From: CAVQGM01 sp963712065
GTDB taxonomy: Bacteria > Actinomycetota > Acidimicrobiia > Acidimicrobiales > Acidimicrobilacustridaceae
Direction of reading: 5' to 3'
DNA: 64,000 nt
NCBI GenBank assembly: GCA_963712065.1
Contig: CAVQGM010000002.1
Span: 1,948,219 to 2,012,218 of the forward strand
In this document: piece by piece, positions 1 through 9,688 of the stretch
Layout: each line of letters opens with the position of its first letter
Numbering within the stretch: position 1 is the first letter of the stretch
Notes under the pieces: model-generated
Database searches by the model: none
What the model was told of the DNA's origin: nothing
The model's input: only the letters and a program-made list of their open reading frames with translations
Translations under genes and position numbers: made by a program

Positions 1-375
1 GCCGGCGTAGTTGGTGTGCCGAGTCGAGAGCTGCTGCCAGAGCTCGGCCCGCTCCTCGCCCTCGGCGATGCGGGCGACCATCGACTGCCTCTTCGCACCT
101 CCGACGGCGACCTGGACGTGGGGGTCGTCGCGGAGGTTGAGGAACCAGGCCGGGTGCCGGTCGTCACCGCCGCGGGACGCCACGATCACGACGTCGTCGC
201 CCCGCTGGAGGGGCGAGCTGAGCATCACGCTTCGCGGCTGGCCCGACTTCCGCCCGACGGTCGTCAGCTCGAGCATGGGCATCCCCGCCCCGCTCCAGCC
301 GAGCTTCCCGAACGACACCGTGATGATCCCCCGATGGAGGAGGTTCATCCCCTTGAGCACCAGATCTGATGGCAT
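1..375 (-). CDS. F420H2-dependent (deazaflavin) nitroreductase-family protein, partial
   Basis: Reading the minus strand from ATG at 375, the frame stays open to the window edge, giving 125 residues without a stop, so the C-terminus is missing. The segment 'ELTTVGRKSG' followed by a Pro-Arg and a 'ASRGGDDRHPAWFLNLRDDP' type stretch is the hallmark of the Ddn-like F420H2-dependent reductase family (split beta-barrel). Members reduce quinones, nitroimidazoles or fatty-acid/aflatoxin-like substrates using F420H2, often at the membrane. The start is supported by a TAGGGT -10 box exactly 6 nt upstream, implying a leaderless mRNA. The substrate cannot be told from sequence. Confidence 0.85.
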   Translation of the reverse strand, partial: MPSDLVLKGMNLLHRGIITVSFGKLGWSGAGMPMLELTTVGRKSGQPRSVMLSSPLQRGDDVVIVASRGGDDRHPAWFLNLRDDPHVQVAVGGAKRQSMVARIAEGEERAELWQQLSTRHTNYAG

Positions 376-381
376 GACCCC

Positions 382-387
382 ACCCTA
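382..387 (-). promoter_or_regulatory. Putative -10 box of a leaderless promoter
   Basis: TAGGGT on the minus strand, followed by 6 nt (376-381) and then the ATG at 375. Transcription from this box would begin at or beside the start codon, so no Shine-Dalgarno leader is possible. I see no good -35 match. Confidence 0.5.
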
Positions 388-438
388 GGCACGAAGCTGA
401 GCCGGCGAAAAGAACTGCTGGATACGTTCCCGACTCTT

Positions 439-945
439 GTGGAGGCCACCTTGTTCTCGATCGACTACGACAGCCCGGAGGCGCTCGGGCGGGCGTTCGA
501 TGCGATGGCCGACGACACCGAGCTCCAGGCGCTCATGGTCCGGCTGAGCGGTGCTGCGTCCCCGACGACCATCACCTCCCAGGTGATGGGGATGGAGCTG
601 CCGATCGGGCGGGACCCGAAGCCGGGACAGGGGGGCGTCCTCGAGGTCCACACCAGCAAGGTGAACCCGGGGAAGATGGGACAGTTCCTCGCCGAGTCGG
701 CCGAGGTGTGCGAGTTCGTCGAGGCCAACGGGGCCGTCAACGCTCGGGCGATCCAGCTCACCTACGCGGGGATGTCGAGCGGTCTGACCGCCCTCACCTG
801 GGAGGTCGAGAACATGGCCGCCCAGGCCCGCCTGGGCTCGGCGTGGTTCTCCGACGCCGGGCTGGCGTTGCAGACCAGGGCCAGCGGCCCGGACGCGGCC
901 TCCGTGACGGTCTCCAGCGCCATCTACAACGCGATCCCCCTCTAG
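439..945 (+). CDS. Hypothetical protein, two-part dimeric alpha/beta-barrel-like fold
   Basis: 168 aa with a GTG start. The second half (EVHTSKVNPGKMGQF, then a long helix and TYAGMSSGLTAL) reads like a NIPSNAP/DABB-type ferredoxin-like repeat, and the first half appears to be a second, more diverged repeat. There is no signal peptide or membrane segment. It lies alone between a divergent F420-type reductase and an MFS exporter, and I cannot assign a function. Codon use and lack of stops match the neighbours, so the frame is real. The start is uncertain because no strong ribosome-binding site precedes it. Confidence 0.7.
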   Translation: MEATLFSIDYDSPEALGRAFDAMADDTELQALMVRLSGAASPTTITSQVMGMELPIGRDPKPGQGGVLEVHTSKVNPGKMGQFLAESAEVCEFVEANGAVNARAIQLTYAGMSSGLTALTWEVENMAAQARLGSAWFSDAGLALQTRASGPDAASVTVSSAIYNAIPL

Positions 946-1047
946 CGCGCCCCTCGCGCGCCCGGCGACGGGGTCGACGGCGGCGCGCCCGCCGCGTGCG
1001 AGGATCACGTCGGCCCGGGCTCGGAGACCGACGGAGGAGAGGACCGC

Positions 1048-2655
1048 ATGAAGCGATGGTTGCCGCTGATCGCGCTGGCCACCGCCCAGTTCGTGATGGT
1101 CCTCGACCAGTCGGTGATGAACGTCTCGATCAGCCAGCTCGTCGACGAGTTCGACACGACGGTCACCACGATCCAGGGCGTGATCACCCTCTACTGCCTG
1201 GTGATGGCCATGTTCATGCTCACCGGCGGCAAGATCGGCGACATCATCGGCCGCCGGCGGGCCTTCGTGATCGGCCTCGTCGTCTACGGCTGCGGGTCGG
1301 CCCTCACCGCGGCGTCGCAGTCGGTGGCGGTCCTCGCCCTCGGATGGTCGATCCTCGAGGGCCTCGGTGCCGCGCTGGTGCTGCCGGCCATGGCGGCGCT
1401 GATCGCCGGGAACTACGAGGGCGACGAGCGCAAGGTCGCCTACGCGGTGATCGGCGGCGTCGCCGGCGCCGGGATCGCCATCGGTCCCATCCTCGGTGGC
1501 TGGGCCACCACCGAGCTGTCGTGGCGGGTGGTGTTCGTCGGCGAGGTCGTCCTGGTGGCGTTCATCCTCGTGATGACCCGCCTCGTCGCCGACGCGCCGC
1601 GGCGCGGACCGAAGCTCCACCTCGACGGGGTGGGCTCGATCCTGTCGGCCGCCGGCCTCGGGATGATCGTGCTGGGCACGCTGCAGTCGAGCACCTGGGG
1701 GTGGGTCGAGCCGAAGGACTCGCCGGTCGAGCCGTTCGGCTTCTCGTTGACCGTCTTCGTCATCGCCGCCGGCGGCGCGCTGCTGTGGGGCTTCGTCCGA
1801 TGGCAGCGGCACCGCGAAGCGGTGGGTGACGATCCCCTGGTGCACCTCGACCTGGTGCGCATCCCACCGCTGCGGTCGGGGCTGATCGGGCTCCTGACGC
1901 AGAACCTCATCCTCATGGGCGTGTTCTTCACCGTGCCCCTCTACCTGCAGCTCGTGATCGGTCTCGACGCCCTCGACACCGGCCTCGAGATGCTCCCCGT
2001 CAGCATCGCGATGTTCCTCGCCTCCGCCGCCGGCTCTCGGCTGTCAGCCCGCTTCCCGGTGCGCACCATCGTGAGGGCCGGGTTGTGGATCGTCGTCGCC
2101 GCCGCCCTCCTCCTGCTCGCCACGATCCAGCCCGAGCTGGCCGACACCGGGTTCGCCGCGTCGATGGCCCTCCTCGGCCTCGGCATGGGGCTCCTCGCCT
2201 CACAGCTCGGCAACGTGGTGCAGTCGTCGGTGGACGCGTCGGGTCGCGGGGAGGCGGGCGGGCTGCAGTACGCCGGGCAGCAGCTCGGCTCCTCGCTCGG
2301 CGTCGCCCTCATCGGCGCCATCGTGCTCAGCGGGCTCACGAGCGGGTTCGTGGCCAACGTGCAGTCCGACGAACGGATCAACGAAGGGGTCGAGTCGCAG
2401 GTCACCGTGGCCGTCGGGTCGGGCATCGACTTCGTCGACGCGGACCAGATCGGGCAAGCGGCCCGACAAGCCGGCCTCGACGAGGCCACCAGCGACGCCA
2501 TCGTCGACGACTACGAGCAGGCCCAGCTCCGGTCCCTCAAGGCCGGTCTGCTGGCCGCCGCCCTCCTCGCCCTCGGCTCGCTCGCGTTCACCCGGGACCT
2601 CCCCCACGACCGTCGGTCGCCGAACGAGACGCCCGCGGCCGACGTCGCCGCCTGA
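1048..2655 (+). CDS. MFS drug-resistance exporter, DHA2/EmrB-QacA family
   Basis: 535 aa integral membrane protein with about 14 predicted hydrophobic segments, the length and topology of the DHA2 (14-TMS) proton antiporters. Residues 1-60 carry 'FVMVLDQSVMNVSISQL', the family's TM1 motif D1, and 'GGKIGDIIGRRRAF' is the loop 2-3 motif A. These pumps export lipophilic drugs or dyes in exchange for protons. A good ribosome-binding site (GGAGGAG) lies 9 nt upstream of the ATG. The gene appears monocistronic and no regulator is adjacent, so its natural substrate is unknown. Confidence 0.93.
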   Translation: MKRWLPLIALATAQFVMVLDQSVMNVSISQLVDEFDTTVTTIQGVITLYCLVMAMFMLTGGKIGDIIGRRRAFVIGLVVYGCGSALTAASQSVAVLALGWSILEGLGAALVLPAMAALIAGNYEGDERKVAYAVIGGVAGAGIAIGPILGGWATTELSWRVVFVGEVVLVAFILVMTRLVADAPRRGPKLHLDGVGSILSAAGLGMIVLGTLQSSTWGWVEPKDSPVEPFGFSLTVFVIAAGGALLWGFVRWQRHREAVGDDPLVHLDLVRIPPLRSGLIGLLTQNLILMGVFFTVPLYLQLVIGLDALDTGLEMLPVSIAMFLASAAGSRLSARFPVRTIVRAGLWIVVAAALLLLATIQPELADTGFAASMALLGLGMGLLASQLGNVVQSSVDASGRGEAGGLQYAGQQLGSSLGVALIGAIVLSGLTSGFVANVQSDERINEGVESQVTVAVGSGIDFVDADQIGQAARQAGLDEATSDAIVDDYEQAQLRSLKAGLLAAALLALGSLAFTRDLPHDRRSPNETPAADVAA

Positions 2656-2693
2656 GCTCGCCGCCGACGGCGCACCGGGATCGGTGCCTCGGG

Positions 2694-3521
2694 TCAGTCC
2701 TCCGAGCCCGAGGTGCGGGCGGCGTGGTCGGCGGTGGCCGCGCTCAACAGCTCGATGATGGTCCGCCGGTCGACCGTCCAGACCCCGGACGCCAGGGCCC
2801 GGTTGGCCTCACCCACGACGTGGGTCGGCCCGTTGCCGATGTTGGCGAGGATCTCCCTGGCCACGTCCTCGGGCAGCAGGTCCCGGGTCGGGTCGAACCG
2901 GACCCCCTGGCGGACGGCCGCCGGCGTCTGCACCGACCCGAGCACCGCGTCGCACACGTCGATGCCGTGCTCGCGCAGCTCGGCCCACAGACCCTCGGCC
3001 AGGTTGACCCCGAACATCTTCGCCGCCGAGTAGACGGCGACGTTGGCCGCCCCGGCGAGGCAGGCGAGGGAACCCACGAGGACGACGCCGCCCCGGCCCC
3101 GCGCCCGCATGCCCGGCGCCAGCTCCCGCACCAGCGCGAGCGGGCCGATGCAGTTCAGCTGCACGAGCTGGAGCGACGCCTCGAACGAGTGGTCGAGGAA
3201 GGTCGCGGTCTCGTTGACCGCCCCCGCGTTGTACACGAGCAATCCCACCTCGACGTCGGCCACGGCGTCACCGACCCGTCCGCCGATCGTCGGATCGGTG
3301 AGATCGGCGACGAGCACGCGCACCTGCACGCCGTGGACCGCGGCGACGCGAGCCGCGAGGTCCTCCAGGCGCCGCTCGTTCCTGGCGATCACCACCAGGT
3401 GCGAGCCGTGGGCCGCCAGCTGCTCGGCCACCGACGCGCCGACGCCCTCGGATGCACCGGCGACCACCGCCCACGGGCCGTACCGCTCGACGAACCTCGG
3501 TGGGGATGCTGGCTCGCTCAT
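2694..3521 (-). CDS. SDR-family NAD(P)-dependent oxidoreductase
   Basis: 275 aa. The Rossmann glycine motif is GASEGVG near residues 18-24, NAG (YNAGAV) follows near 95, and the catalytic YxxxK appears as YSAAK. This is a classical short-chain dehydrogenase of the length usual for the family, with a C-terminal extension of about 40 residues resembling actinobacterial SDRs in lipid or steroid metabolism. It has its own ribosome-binding site (GGGAGGAGG) and lies between a convergent exporter gene and recQ. The substrate cannot be inferred. Confidence 0.9.
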   Translation of the reverse strand: MSEPASPPRFVERYGPWAVVAGASEGVGASVAEQLAAHGSHLVVIARNERRLEDLAARVAAVHGVQVRVLVADLTDPTIGGRVGDAVADVEVGLLVYNAGAVNETATFLDHSFEASLQLVQLNCIGPLALVRELAPGMRARGRGGVVLVGSLACLAGAANVAVYSAAKMFGVNLAEGLWAELREHGIDVCDAVLGSVQTPAAVRQGVRFDPTRDLLPEDVAREILANIGNGPTHVVGEANRALASGVWTVDRRTIIELLSAATADHAARTSGSED

Positions 3522-3597
3522 CGACCGTCCTCCTCCCGCTGTTCCGCCCCCGCGCCCACGATCGAAGCCTAGGCCCGGGCCTTCGGCCGGCGGCCGC

Positions 3598-5679
<2,082 letters not shown>

Positions 5680-5713
5680 GGGCCGACCGTACCCGCCGTC
5701 GGTGACAGGAACG

Positions 5714-6133
5714 TCAGGCGCCGAGCTCGTCGATCACCTGGCGGAAGGTGGCGTAGCGCCTCGGGCCGACGCGCTCGGCGAACTCGGCCTCCATGGCGCG
5801 GATGCCCTCGTCGATCGCGGCCCGGACGCGGTCGCCGGCGGGGGTGCGACGCACGAGGACCGCTCGACCGTCGGACGGGTCGGGCTCGACGGTCACCCAG
5901 CCCCGCTCCTCGAGCTCGCGGATCCGCTGCCCGATGGCCTGCTTGGTGATGCCGCTGCCCTCGACGAGGGCCGACGGTCGGGTGCCGCGCTCGTCGATGA
6001 GGGACAGGATGCGGCCCTGCGATCCCCGGAGGCCCTCGGCGTTCGTGCGCACGAGCCGTCCCATGGCCTCGGCGATCGAGCCGCCGAGGCTCTCGAGGGC
6101 GGCCAGCAGATGGGTCGGGTGCTCCTCCGGCAT
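5714..6133 (-). CDS. MarR-family winged-helix transcriptional regulator
   Basis: 139 aa from ATG at 6133. The wHTH spans roughly residues 40-105: 'SQGRILSLIDERGTRPSALVEGSGITKQAIGQRIRELEERGWV' is the recognition region and 'DPSDGRAVLVRRTPAGD' is the MarR wing. An open frame extends further upstream to 6391 but would run into the divergent kinase gene, and a TATGCT -10 box sits 6 nt before 6133, so the short form is preferred. MarR proteins repress adjacent genes until they bind a phenolic or lipophilic ligand. The palindrome at 6146-6160 is its likely operator. Confidence 0.88.
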   Translation of the reverse strand: MPEEHPTHLLAALESLGGSIAEAMGRLVRTNAEGLRGSQGRILSLIDERGTRPSALVEGSGITKQAIGQRIRELEERGWVTVEPDPSDGRAVLVRRTPAGDRVRAAIDEGIRAMEAEFAERVGPRRYATFRQVIDELGA

Positions 6134-6139
6134 GCCACC

Positions 6140-6145
6140 AGCATA
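6140..6145 (-). promoter_or_regulatory. -10 box of leaderless marR promoter
   Basis: TATGCT on the minus strand with exactly 6 nt to the ATG at 6133. It lies beside the 6146-6160 palindrome, so a protein bound there should block RNA polymerase and allow autoregulation. Confidence 0.55.
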
Positions 6146-6160
6146 GTCAATCTGATTGAC
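6146..6160. promoter_or_regulatory. Putative MarR operator (perfect palindrome)
   Basis: GTCAATC-T-GATTGAC is a perfect 7-bp inverted repeat with a 1-nt centre, AT-rich in a very GC-rich background, placed in the 58-bp gap between the divergent regulator and kinase-like genes. It overlaps the -35 of the forward promoter and abuts the -10 of the reverse one, the layout expected for repression of both genes. A half-site-like GTCAAC occurs again about 7 bp downstream. Confidence 0.7.
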
Positions 6161-6184
6161 CACCTCGTCAACTTGCTTTACGAT
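6156..6184 (+). promoter_or_regulatory. Promoter for the APH-like gene (leaderless)
   Basis: TTGACC (6156-6161), a 17-bp spacer, TACGAT (6179-6184), then 7 nt to the ATG at 6192. This is the best full sigma70-type promoter I see in the window. The -35 overlaps the right arm of the palindrome. Confidence 0.65.
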
Positions 6185-6191
6185 CTGGAAC

Positions 6192-7307
6192 ATGTCCCCG
6201 CCGATCACGACCGAGCTCTCGGACGACGTCGTCCGGGTCCTCGCCCGACGAGCGACCGGCCGAGGTGGCGCCGAGGTCGCGTCCTGGCACCTGGAGCGCG
6301 CCGACCACCGGGTCGAGAACATGACGACCGACCGGCTCGAACGGCTGACCGGTGAGCTGACCGACGGCACGCCGTGGTCCGTGTTCGCCAAGACGCTCCG
6401 CCCCGCCTCCGAGTCACCGGCGTGGCAGTTCGTCCCGCCCGAGTTCCACCACCAGGTGCTCGAGGACCTCGACTGGGCGGACGAGCCCCGGGTCTACCGC
6501 AGCGGGATCGCCGCCGGCCTCCCCGACGGGCTCCGCATGCCCGTGCTGTTCCGGGTCGACGAAGCGCCGTCCCGGCTGACCCTGTGGATGGAAGACGTCG
6601 GCGACGACGACCGGTGGGACCTGACGCGCTACCACCGCGCCGCCACGAGGCTCGGCCAGCTGGCCGGGAGCTGGCCCGAGGCCGTCGCCGGGCCCGGGCT
6701 CGGGATGCGGCGCCGCCCGCTGGCCCGGCTGTTCTTCGGCAAGATCAGCCACGTCGACCTGCCGGCCCAGGCCGAGGACCGGTTCTGGCGCGACCCGGCC
6801 GTCGCATCGGTCGTCGACGACCGCCACCGTGCCGACCTCGACCGCCTGGCGTCGGCGGCACCGGCCCTGTGCGAGCGGACCGAACGCCTCCCGCACGGGC
6901 TGGCCCACGGCGACGCCACCCCTGACAACCTCCGCGAGCCCGGCGACGGAACGGTCGTGGCCATCGACTGGAGCTACGGGTCCTGTGCCCCGTTCGGAGC
7001 CGATCTCGCGCAGCTGCTCGCCGGGCGCGTCGAGTCGGGGACGATGCCGTCCGATCAGCTTGCCGGCACGGCGGCCTGCATCTTCGACGGCTACCTGTCG
7101 GGCCTCGCGACCGCAGGAGCGATCGTCGCCCCCGACGAGGTGGAGGCCGCATGGGCCACCCACCTCGCCGTCCGATCGGTGTTCTCGGCGCTCGTCGTGG
7201 ATCACCGTCCGGATCTCGACGAGGCCGGCCGGCGCGAGCTGGTCGGCCGGCGCGCCGCCCTCGGCCGGTTCGGCCTCGACCTCGTCGCACGGGTGGTGGA
7301 CCGATGA
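6192..7307 (+). CDS. Aminoglycoside phosphotransferase/choline-kinase-like protein
   Basis: 371 aa from ATG at 6192; an upstream ATG at 6156 would lie inside the promoter. The catalytic loop is HGDATPDN, near residues 237-244, followed by AIDWSYG, which matches the Brenner motif and metal-binding Asp of APH/protein-kinase-like enzymes. No classical resistance determinant is recognisable, and many such actinobacterial proteins phosphorylate small molecules of unknown identity. Divergence from a MarR regulator across a shared palindrome suggests inducible expression by an unknown compound. Confidence 0.82.
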   Translation: MSPPITTELSDDVVRVLARRATGRGGAEVASWHLERADHRVENMTTDRLERLTGELTDGTPWSVFAKTLRPASESPAWQFVPPEFHHQVLEDLDWADEPRVYRSGIAAGLPDGLRMPVLFRVDEAPSRLTLWMEDVGDDDRWDLTRYHRAATRLGQLAGSWPEAVAGPGLGMRRRPLARLFFGKISHVDLPAQAEDRFWRDPAVASVVDDRHRADLDRLASAAPALCERTERLPHGLAHGDATPDNLREPGDGTVVAIDWSYGSCAPFGADLAQLLAGRVESGTMPSDQLAGTAACIFDGYLSGLATAGAIVAPDEVEAAWATHLAVRSVFSALVVDHRPDLDEAGRRELVGRRAALGRFGLDLVARVVDR

Positions 7308-7352
7308 CCGGTCCCCGCCGTCGGCACTGGCCACCGTGGCCGTGGCCGAGGG

Positions 7353-8726
7353 TCAGATCCACTTCCCCGGGTTGAGGATGCCGTCGGGGTCGAGAGCCTG
7401 CTTGACGCGGGCGGTGAGCTCCATCACGTCGTCGCCGAGCTGGGCCCGGAGGTGGCGGGCCTTGAGCACCCCGATGCCGTGCTCACCGGTGACCGTGCCG
7501 CCGAGCGCGAGGGCGGCGTCCATGACCGCGTCGAAGGCGGCGCCGGCTCGAGCGGCGGCGGCGGGGTCGGTGGGCTCGTAGGTGACGAGGGGGTGGAAGT
7601 TGCCGTCGCCGGCGTGGCCGATGACGGGGACGGCGGTGTCGTGCTCGGCGGCGATGCGCTCGACCGCGGCCAGCAGCTCCGGGATGCGGGGGACGGGCAC
7701 GCCGACGTCCTCGATGAGCACGGTGCCCATGCGCTCGACGCAGGGGATGGCCATCCGGCGGGCGCCCATGAGCAGCTCGCCCTCGTCGGGGTCGTCGGTG
7801 TGGGCCACGTAGGCGGCGCCGGCCCGCTCGCAGGCGGCGGCGATCGCCTCGGCCTCGTCGGCGGCCCCGTCGGTCTGGGCGAGCAGCAGCGCGGCGGCGT
7901 CGACGTCGAGGCCCATCGGCTTCACCCGCTCGACGGCGGCGACGGCGGCCCGGTCCATGAGCTCGAGGGCGGCGGGCCGCACCGAGGTGACGATGTCGGC
8001 GACCGCTCGGCCGGCGTCGACCAGCGAAGAGAAGGTGGCGACGACGGTCGAGGCCGGCGGCGGGAGGGGCCGCAGCCGCAGGGTGGCCTCGGTGATCACG
8101 CCGAGCGTGCCCTCCGACCCGACGAAGAGGCGCTTGAGGTCGTAGCCGGCCACGTCCTTGATGGTGCGACCGCCGAGGTGCACCGCTCGACCATCGGCCA
8201 GCACGACCTCGATGCCGAGCACGTAGTCGGTGGTGACGCCGTACTTCACGCAGCACAGCCCGCCGGCGTTGGTGGCCAGGTTGCCTCCGACGGAGCAGAT
8301 CTCGAACGACGACGGATCGGGTGGGTACCACAGGCCCCGGGCGCGGGCGGCGTCCTTCAGCTCGGCGTTGCGGATGCCGGGGCCGACCACGGCGACCATG
8401 GCGTCGGTCTCGATCGACAGGTGCCGCATCTGCTCGGTCGAGACCACGATGCTCCCGTCGACGGCCGCCGACCCGCCCGACAGCCCGGTGCCGAGCCCCC
8501 TCGGCACCACCGGGACCCCGAGGCGCGACGCGACCCGGAGCACCCCTTGCACGTCGGCGGTGTGGCGGGCCCGCACCAGGGCGACCGGACGGCCGGGCAC
8601 CACCGCCGTCGCCCGGTCGTGGCGGTAGGCGTCGATGACGTCGGGATCGACCACGAGTGGCTCGGGACCGAGCTCGGCGACGAGGGCGTCGGGCACCCTC
8701 GACGCCCCGGGGTCGGCCACCGTCAT
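7353..8726 (-). CDS. FAD-linked oxidase, glycolate/D-lactate dehydrogenase (GlcD) family
   Basis: 457 aa from ATG at 8726, which overlaps the stop of the upstream gene as ATGA. The N-terminal PCMH-type FAD domain shows PRGLGTGLSGGSAA and NLATNAGGLCCVKYG; the C-terminal oxidase domain has GHAGDGNFHP and GEHGIGVLK, conserved in GlcD and D-lactate dehydrogenases. These enzymes oxidise 2-hydroxy acids and pass electrons to a quinone or flavoprotein. GlcE and GlcF partners are absent nearby, so this is probably a single-subunit D-2-hydroxyacid dehydrogenase. It is the last gene of a three-gene coupled set. Confidence 0.9.
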   Translation of the reverse strand: MTVADPGASRVPDALVAELGPEPLVVDPDVIDAYRHDRATAVVPGRPVALVRARHTADVQGVLRVASRLGVPVVPRGLGTGLSGGSAAVDGSIVVSTEQMRHLSIETDAMVAVVGPGIRNAELKDAARARGLWYPPDPSSFEICSVGGNLATNAGGLCCVKYGVTTDYVLGIEVVLADGRAVHLGGRTIKDVAGYDLKRLFVGSEGTLGVITEATLRLRPLPPPASTVVATFSSLVDAGRAVADIVTSVRPAALELMDRAAVAAVERVKPMGLDVDAAALLLAQTDGAADEAEAIAAACERAGAAYVAHTDDPDEGELLMGARRMAIPCVERMGTVLIEDVGVPVPRIPELLAAVERIAAEHDTAVPVIGHAGDGNFHPLVTYEPTDPAAAARAGAAFDAVMDAALALGGTVTGEHGIGVLKARHLRAQLGDDVMELTARVKQALDPDGILNPGKWI

Positions 8727-9196
8727 CGGGGTCTGGTCATCGACGCGGTGGGGACGCGCAGCAGCTCGGCCTCGGCGGGGCGCACGGCGAGCCACACGGC
8801 CTCGCTCTGGGCGTAGTAGCGCATGCGGAGCGGCCACTGGCGGGCGTGGGCGAGCTCGCTGCGGGCTCCGGCCGGGGACAGGTAGTACTTGGCCGCCATC
8901 CGGGCCAGCGCCGCCGCGGGGGCCATCCCCGCGTGGACGGTGGCCGTGGCCCAGAGCCGGACCACCAGCTCGGACCGGCCGGCCTGCTCGCCGTCGAGGA
9001 GCACCGACACCCTCGGGTCGGCGGCGATGTTGCGGGCGGCGAGGGTGGTCGCGGCGGTGGCGGCGACGAGGGCGCCGTCGTGGGGCACGAACCAGATCGG
9101 GGTGAGCGAGGCGTGGCCCCGCCCCGAAAGGGTGGCGAGCCGCATGACCATCGAGGTGGCCACGTAGTGGCGAACGAGCGCGTCGTCGGGGGTCAC
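8723..9196 (-). CDS. PPOX-class (split beta-barrel) flavin/F420 protein
   Basis: 157 aa. 'MRLATLSGRGHASLTPIWFVPHDGALVAAT' and 'DPRVSVLLDGE' are the usual core of pyridoxamine-5'-phosphate-oxidase-like proteins, which bind FMN or F420. The C-terminal part (YYAQSEAVWLAVRPAEAELLRVP) is typical of the small general PPOX proteins of actinobacteria. Both ends overlap neighbours by 4 nt (ATGA), so translation of all three genes is probably coupled. The substrate is unknown. Confidence 0.82.
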   Translation of the reverse strand: MTPDDALVRHYVATSMVMRLATLSGRGHASLTPIWFVPHDGALVAATAATTLAARNIAADPRVSVLLDGEQAGRSELVVRLWATATVHAGMAPAAALARMAAKYYLSPAGARSELAHARQWPLRMRYYAQSEAVWLAVRPAEAELLRVPTASMTRPR

Positions 9197-9591
9197 GACG
9201 CCGGCTCCTCACGGAGCGCGCCGTAGTCCCACGCCACCGTGCGGCGGGGATCGAGGCGCAGCCACACCAGCTCCTCGCCGCCCGACGGCGCGCCCTGCGG
9301 CGGAGCGACCGGTTCGAACGAGCCGCGCCACACCACCGCCCGGAGCTCGAACCAGAAACGGCCGTCGTCGACGACCACCACCCCGTCGTCGGGCAGGTCG
9401 CCCGAGGCCAGCACGCTCGGGTCGAGCCCGATCCGCACCTCGTCGCCCTCGCCGGCGAACGCCACCGGCAGACACACCGGACCCCGATCCGAACCGAAGC
9501 CGATCGCCGCCCGGCCCGGGGCCGTCGCCAGATCGGCCACGTCGTCGACCGTCACCCGTTGGGTGACCCCGTCGCGGTCCGGTGCTGCCAT
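9193..9591 (-). CDS. Small PPOX-like protein
   Basis: 132 aa from ATG at 9591, preceded by an AGGAGG-like site. The centre (IGFGSDRGPVCLPVAFAGEGDEVRIGLDPSVLASG) resembles the flavin-binding half of a split-barrel protein, but the match is weaker than for the next gene. It ends in a 4-nt overlap with that gene. Two adjacent PPOX-like proteins may form a heterodimer; this is inference. An open frame continues upstream to 9738 but overlaps the promoter region of the divergent diiron gene, so I reject the longer form. Confidence 0.68.
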   Translation of the reverse strand: MAAPDRDGVTQRVTVDDVADLATAPGRAAIGFGSDRGPVCLPVAFAGEGDEVRIGLDPSVLASGDLPDDGVVVVDDGRFWFELRAVVWRGSFEPVAPPQGAPSGGEELVWLRLDPRRTVAWDYGALREEPAS

Positions 9592-9645
9592 GACGCCCTC
9601 CTGGTGCCGGTACCCGGAACCTAACCGTCCCGTCCGATGGAGGGC

Positions 9646-9651
9646 TAGCGT
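9646..9651 (+). promoter_or_regulatory. Putative -10 box for the diiron gene
   Basis: TAGCGT, the recurring -10 form in this window, about 38 nt before the ATG at 9689. Unlike the leaderless cases, this leaves a short leader containing a G-rich ribosome-binding site (GGGGGGATCC). Confidence 0.4.
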
Positions 9652-9688
9652 CTCGGTGTCCCGAATCGACCACGTGGGGGGATCCACC

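Noticed and set aside
385..1845. Long minus-strand open frame antisense to the MFS gene
   Set aside because: High-GC DNA gives long open antisense frames. The translated sequence is His/Asp/Arg-rich low complexity, while the plus strand encodes a clear transporter.
9239..9688. 450-nt N-terminal extension of the diiron protein
   Set aside because: It is antisense to the PPOX-like gene, and the ATG at 9689 has a strong ribosome-binding site and a conserved beginning.
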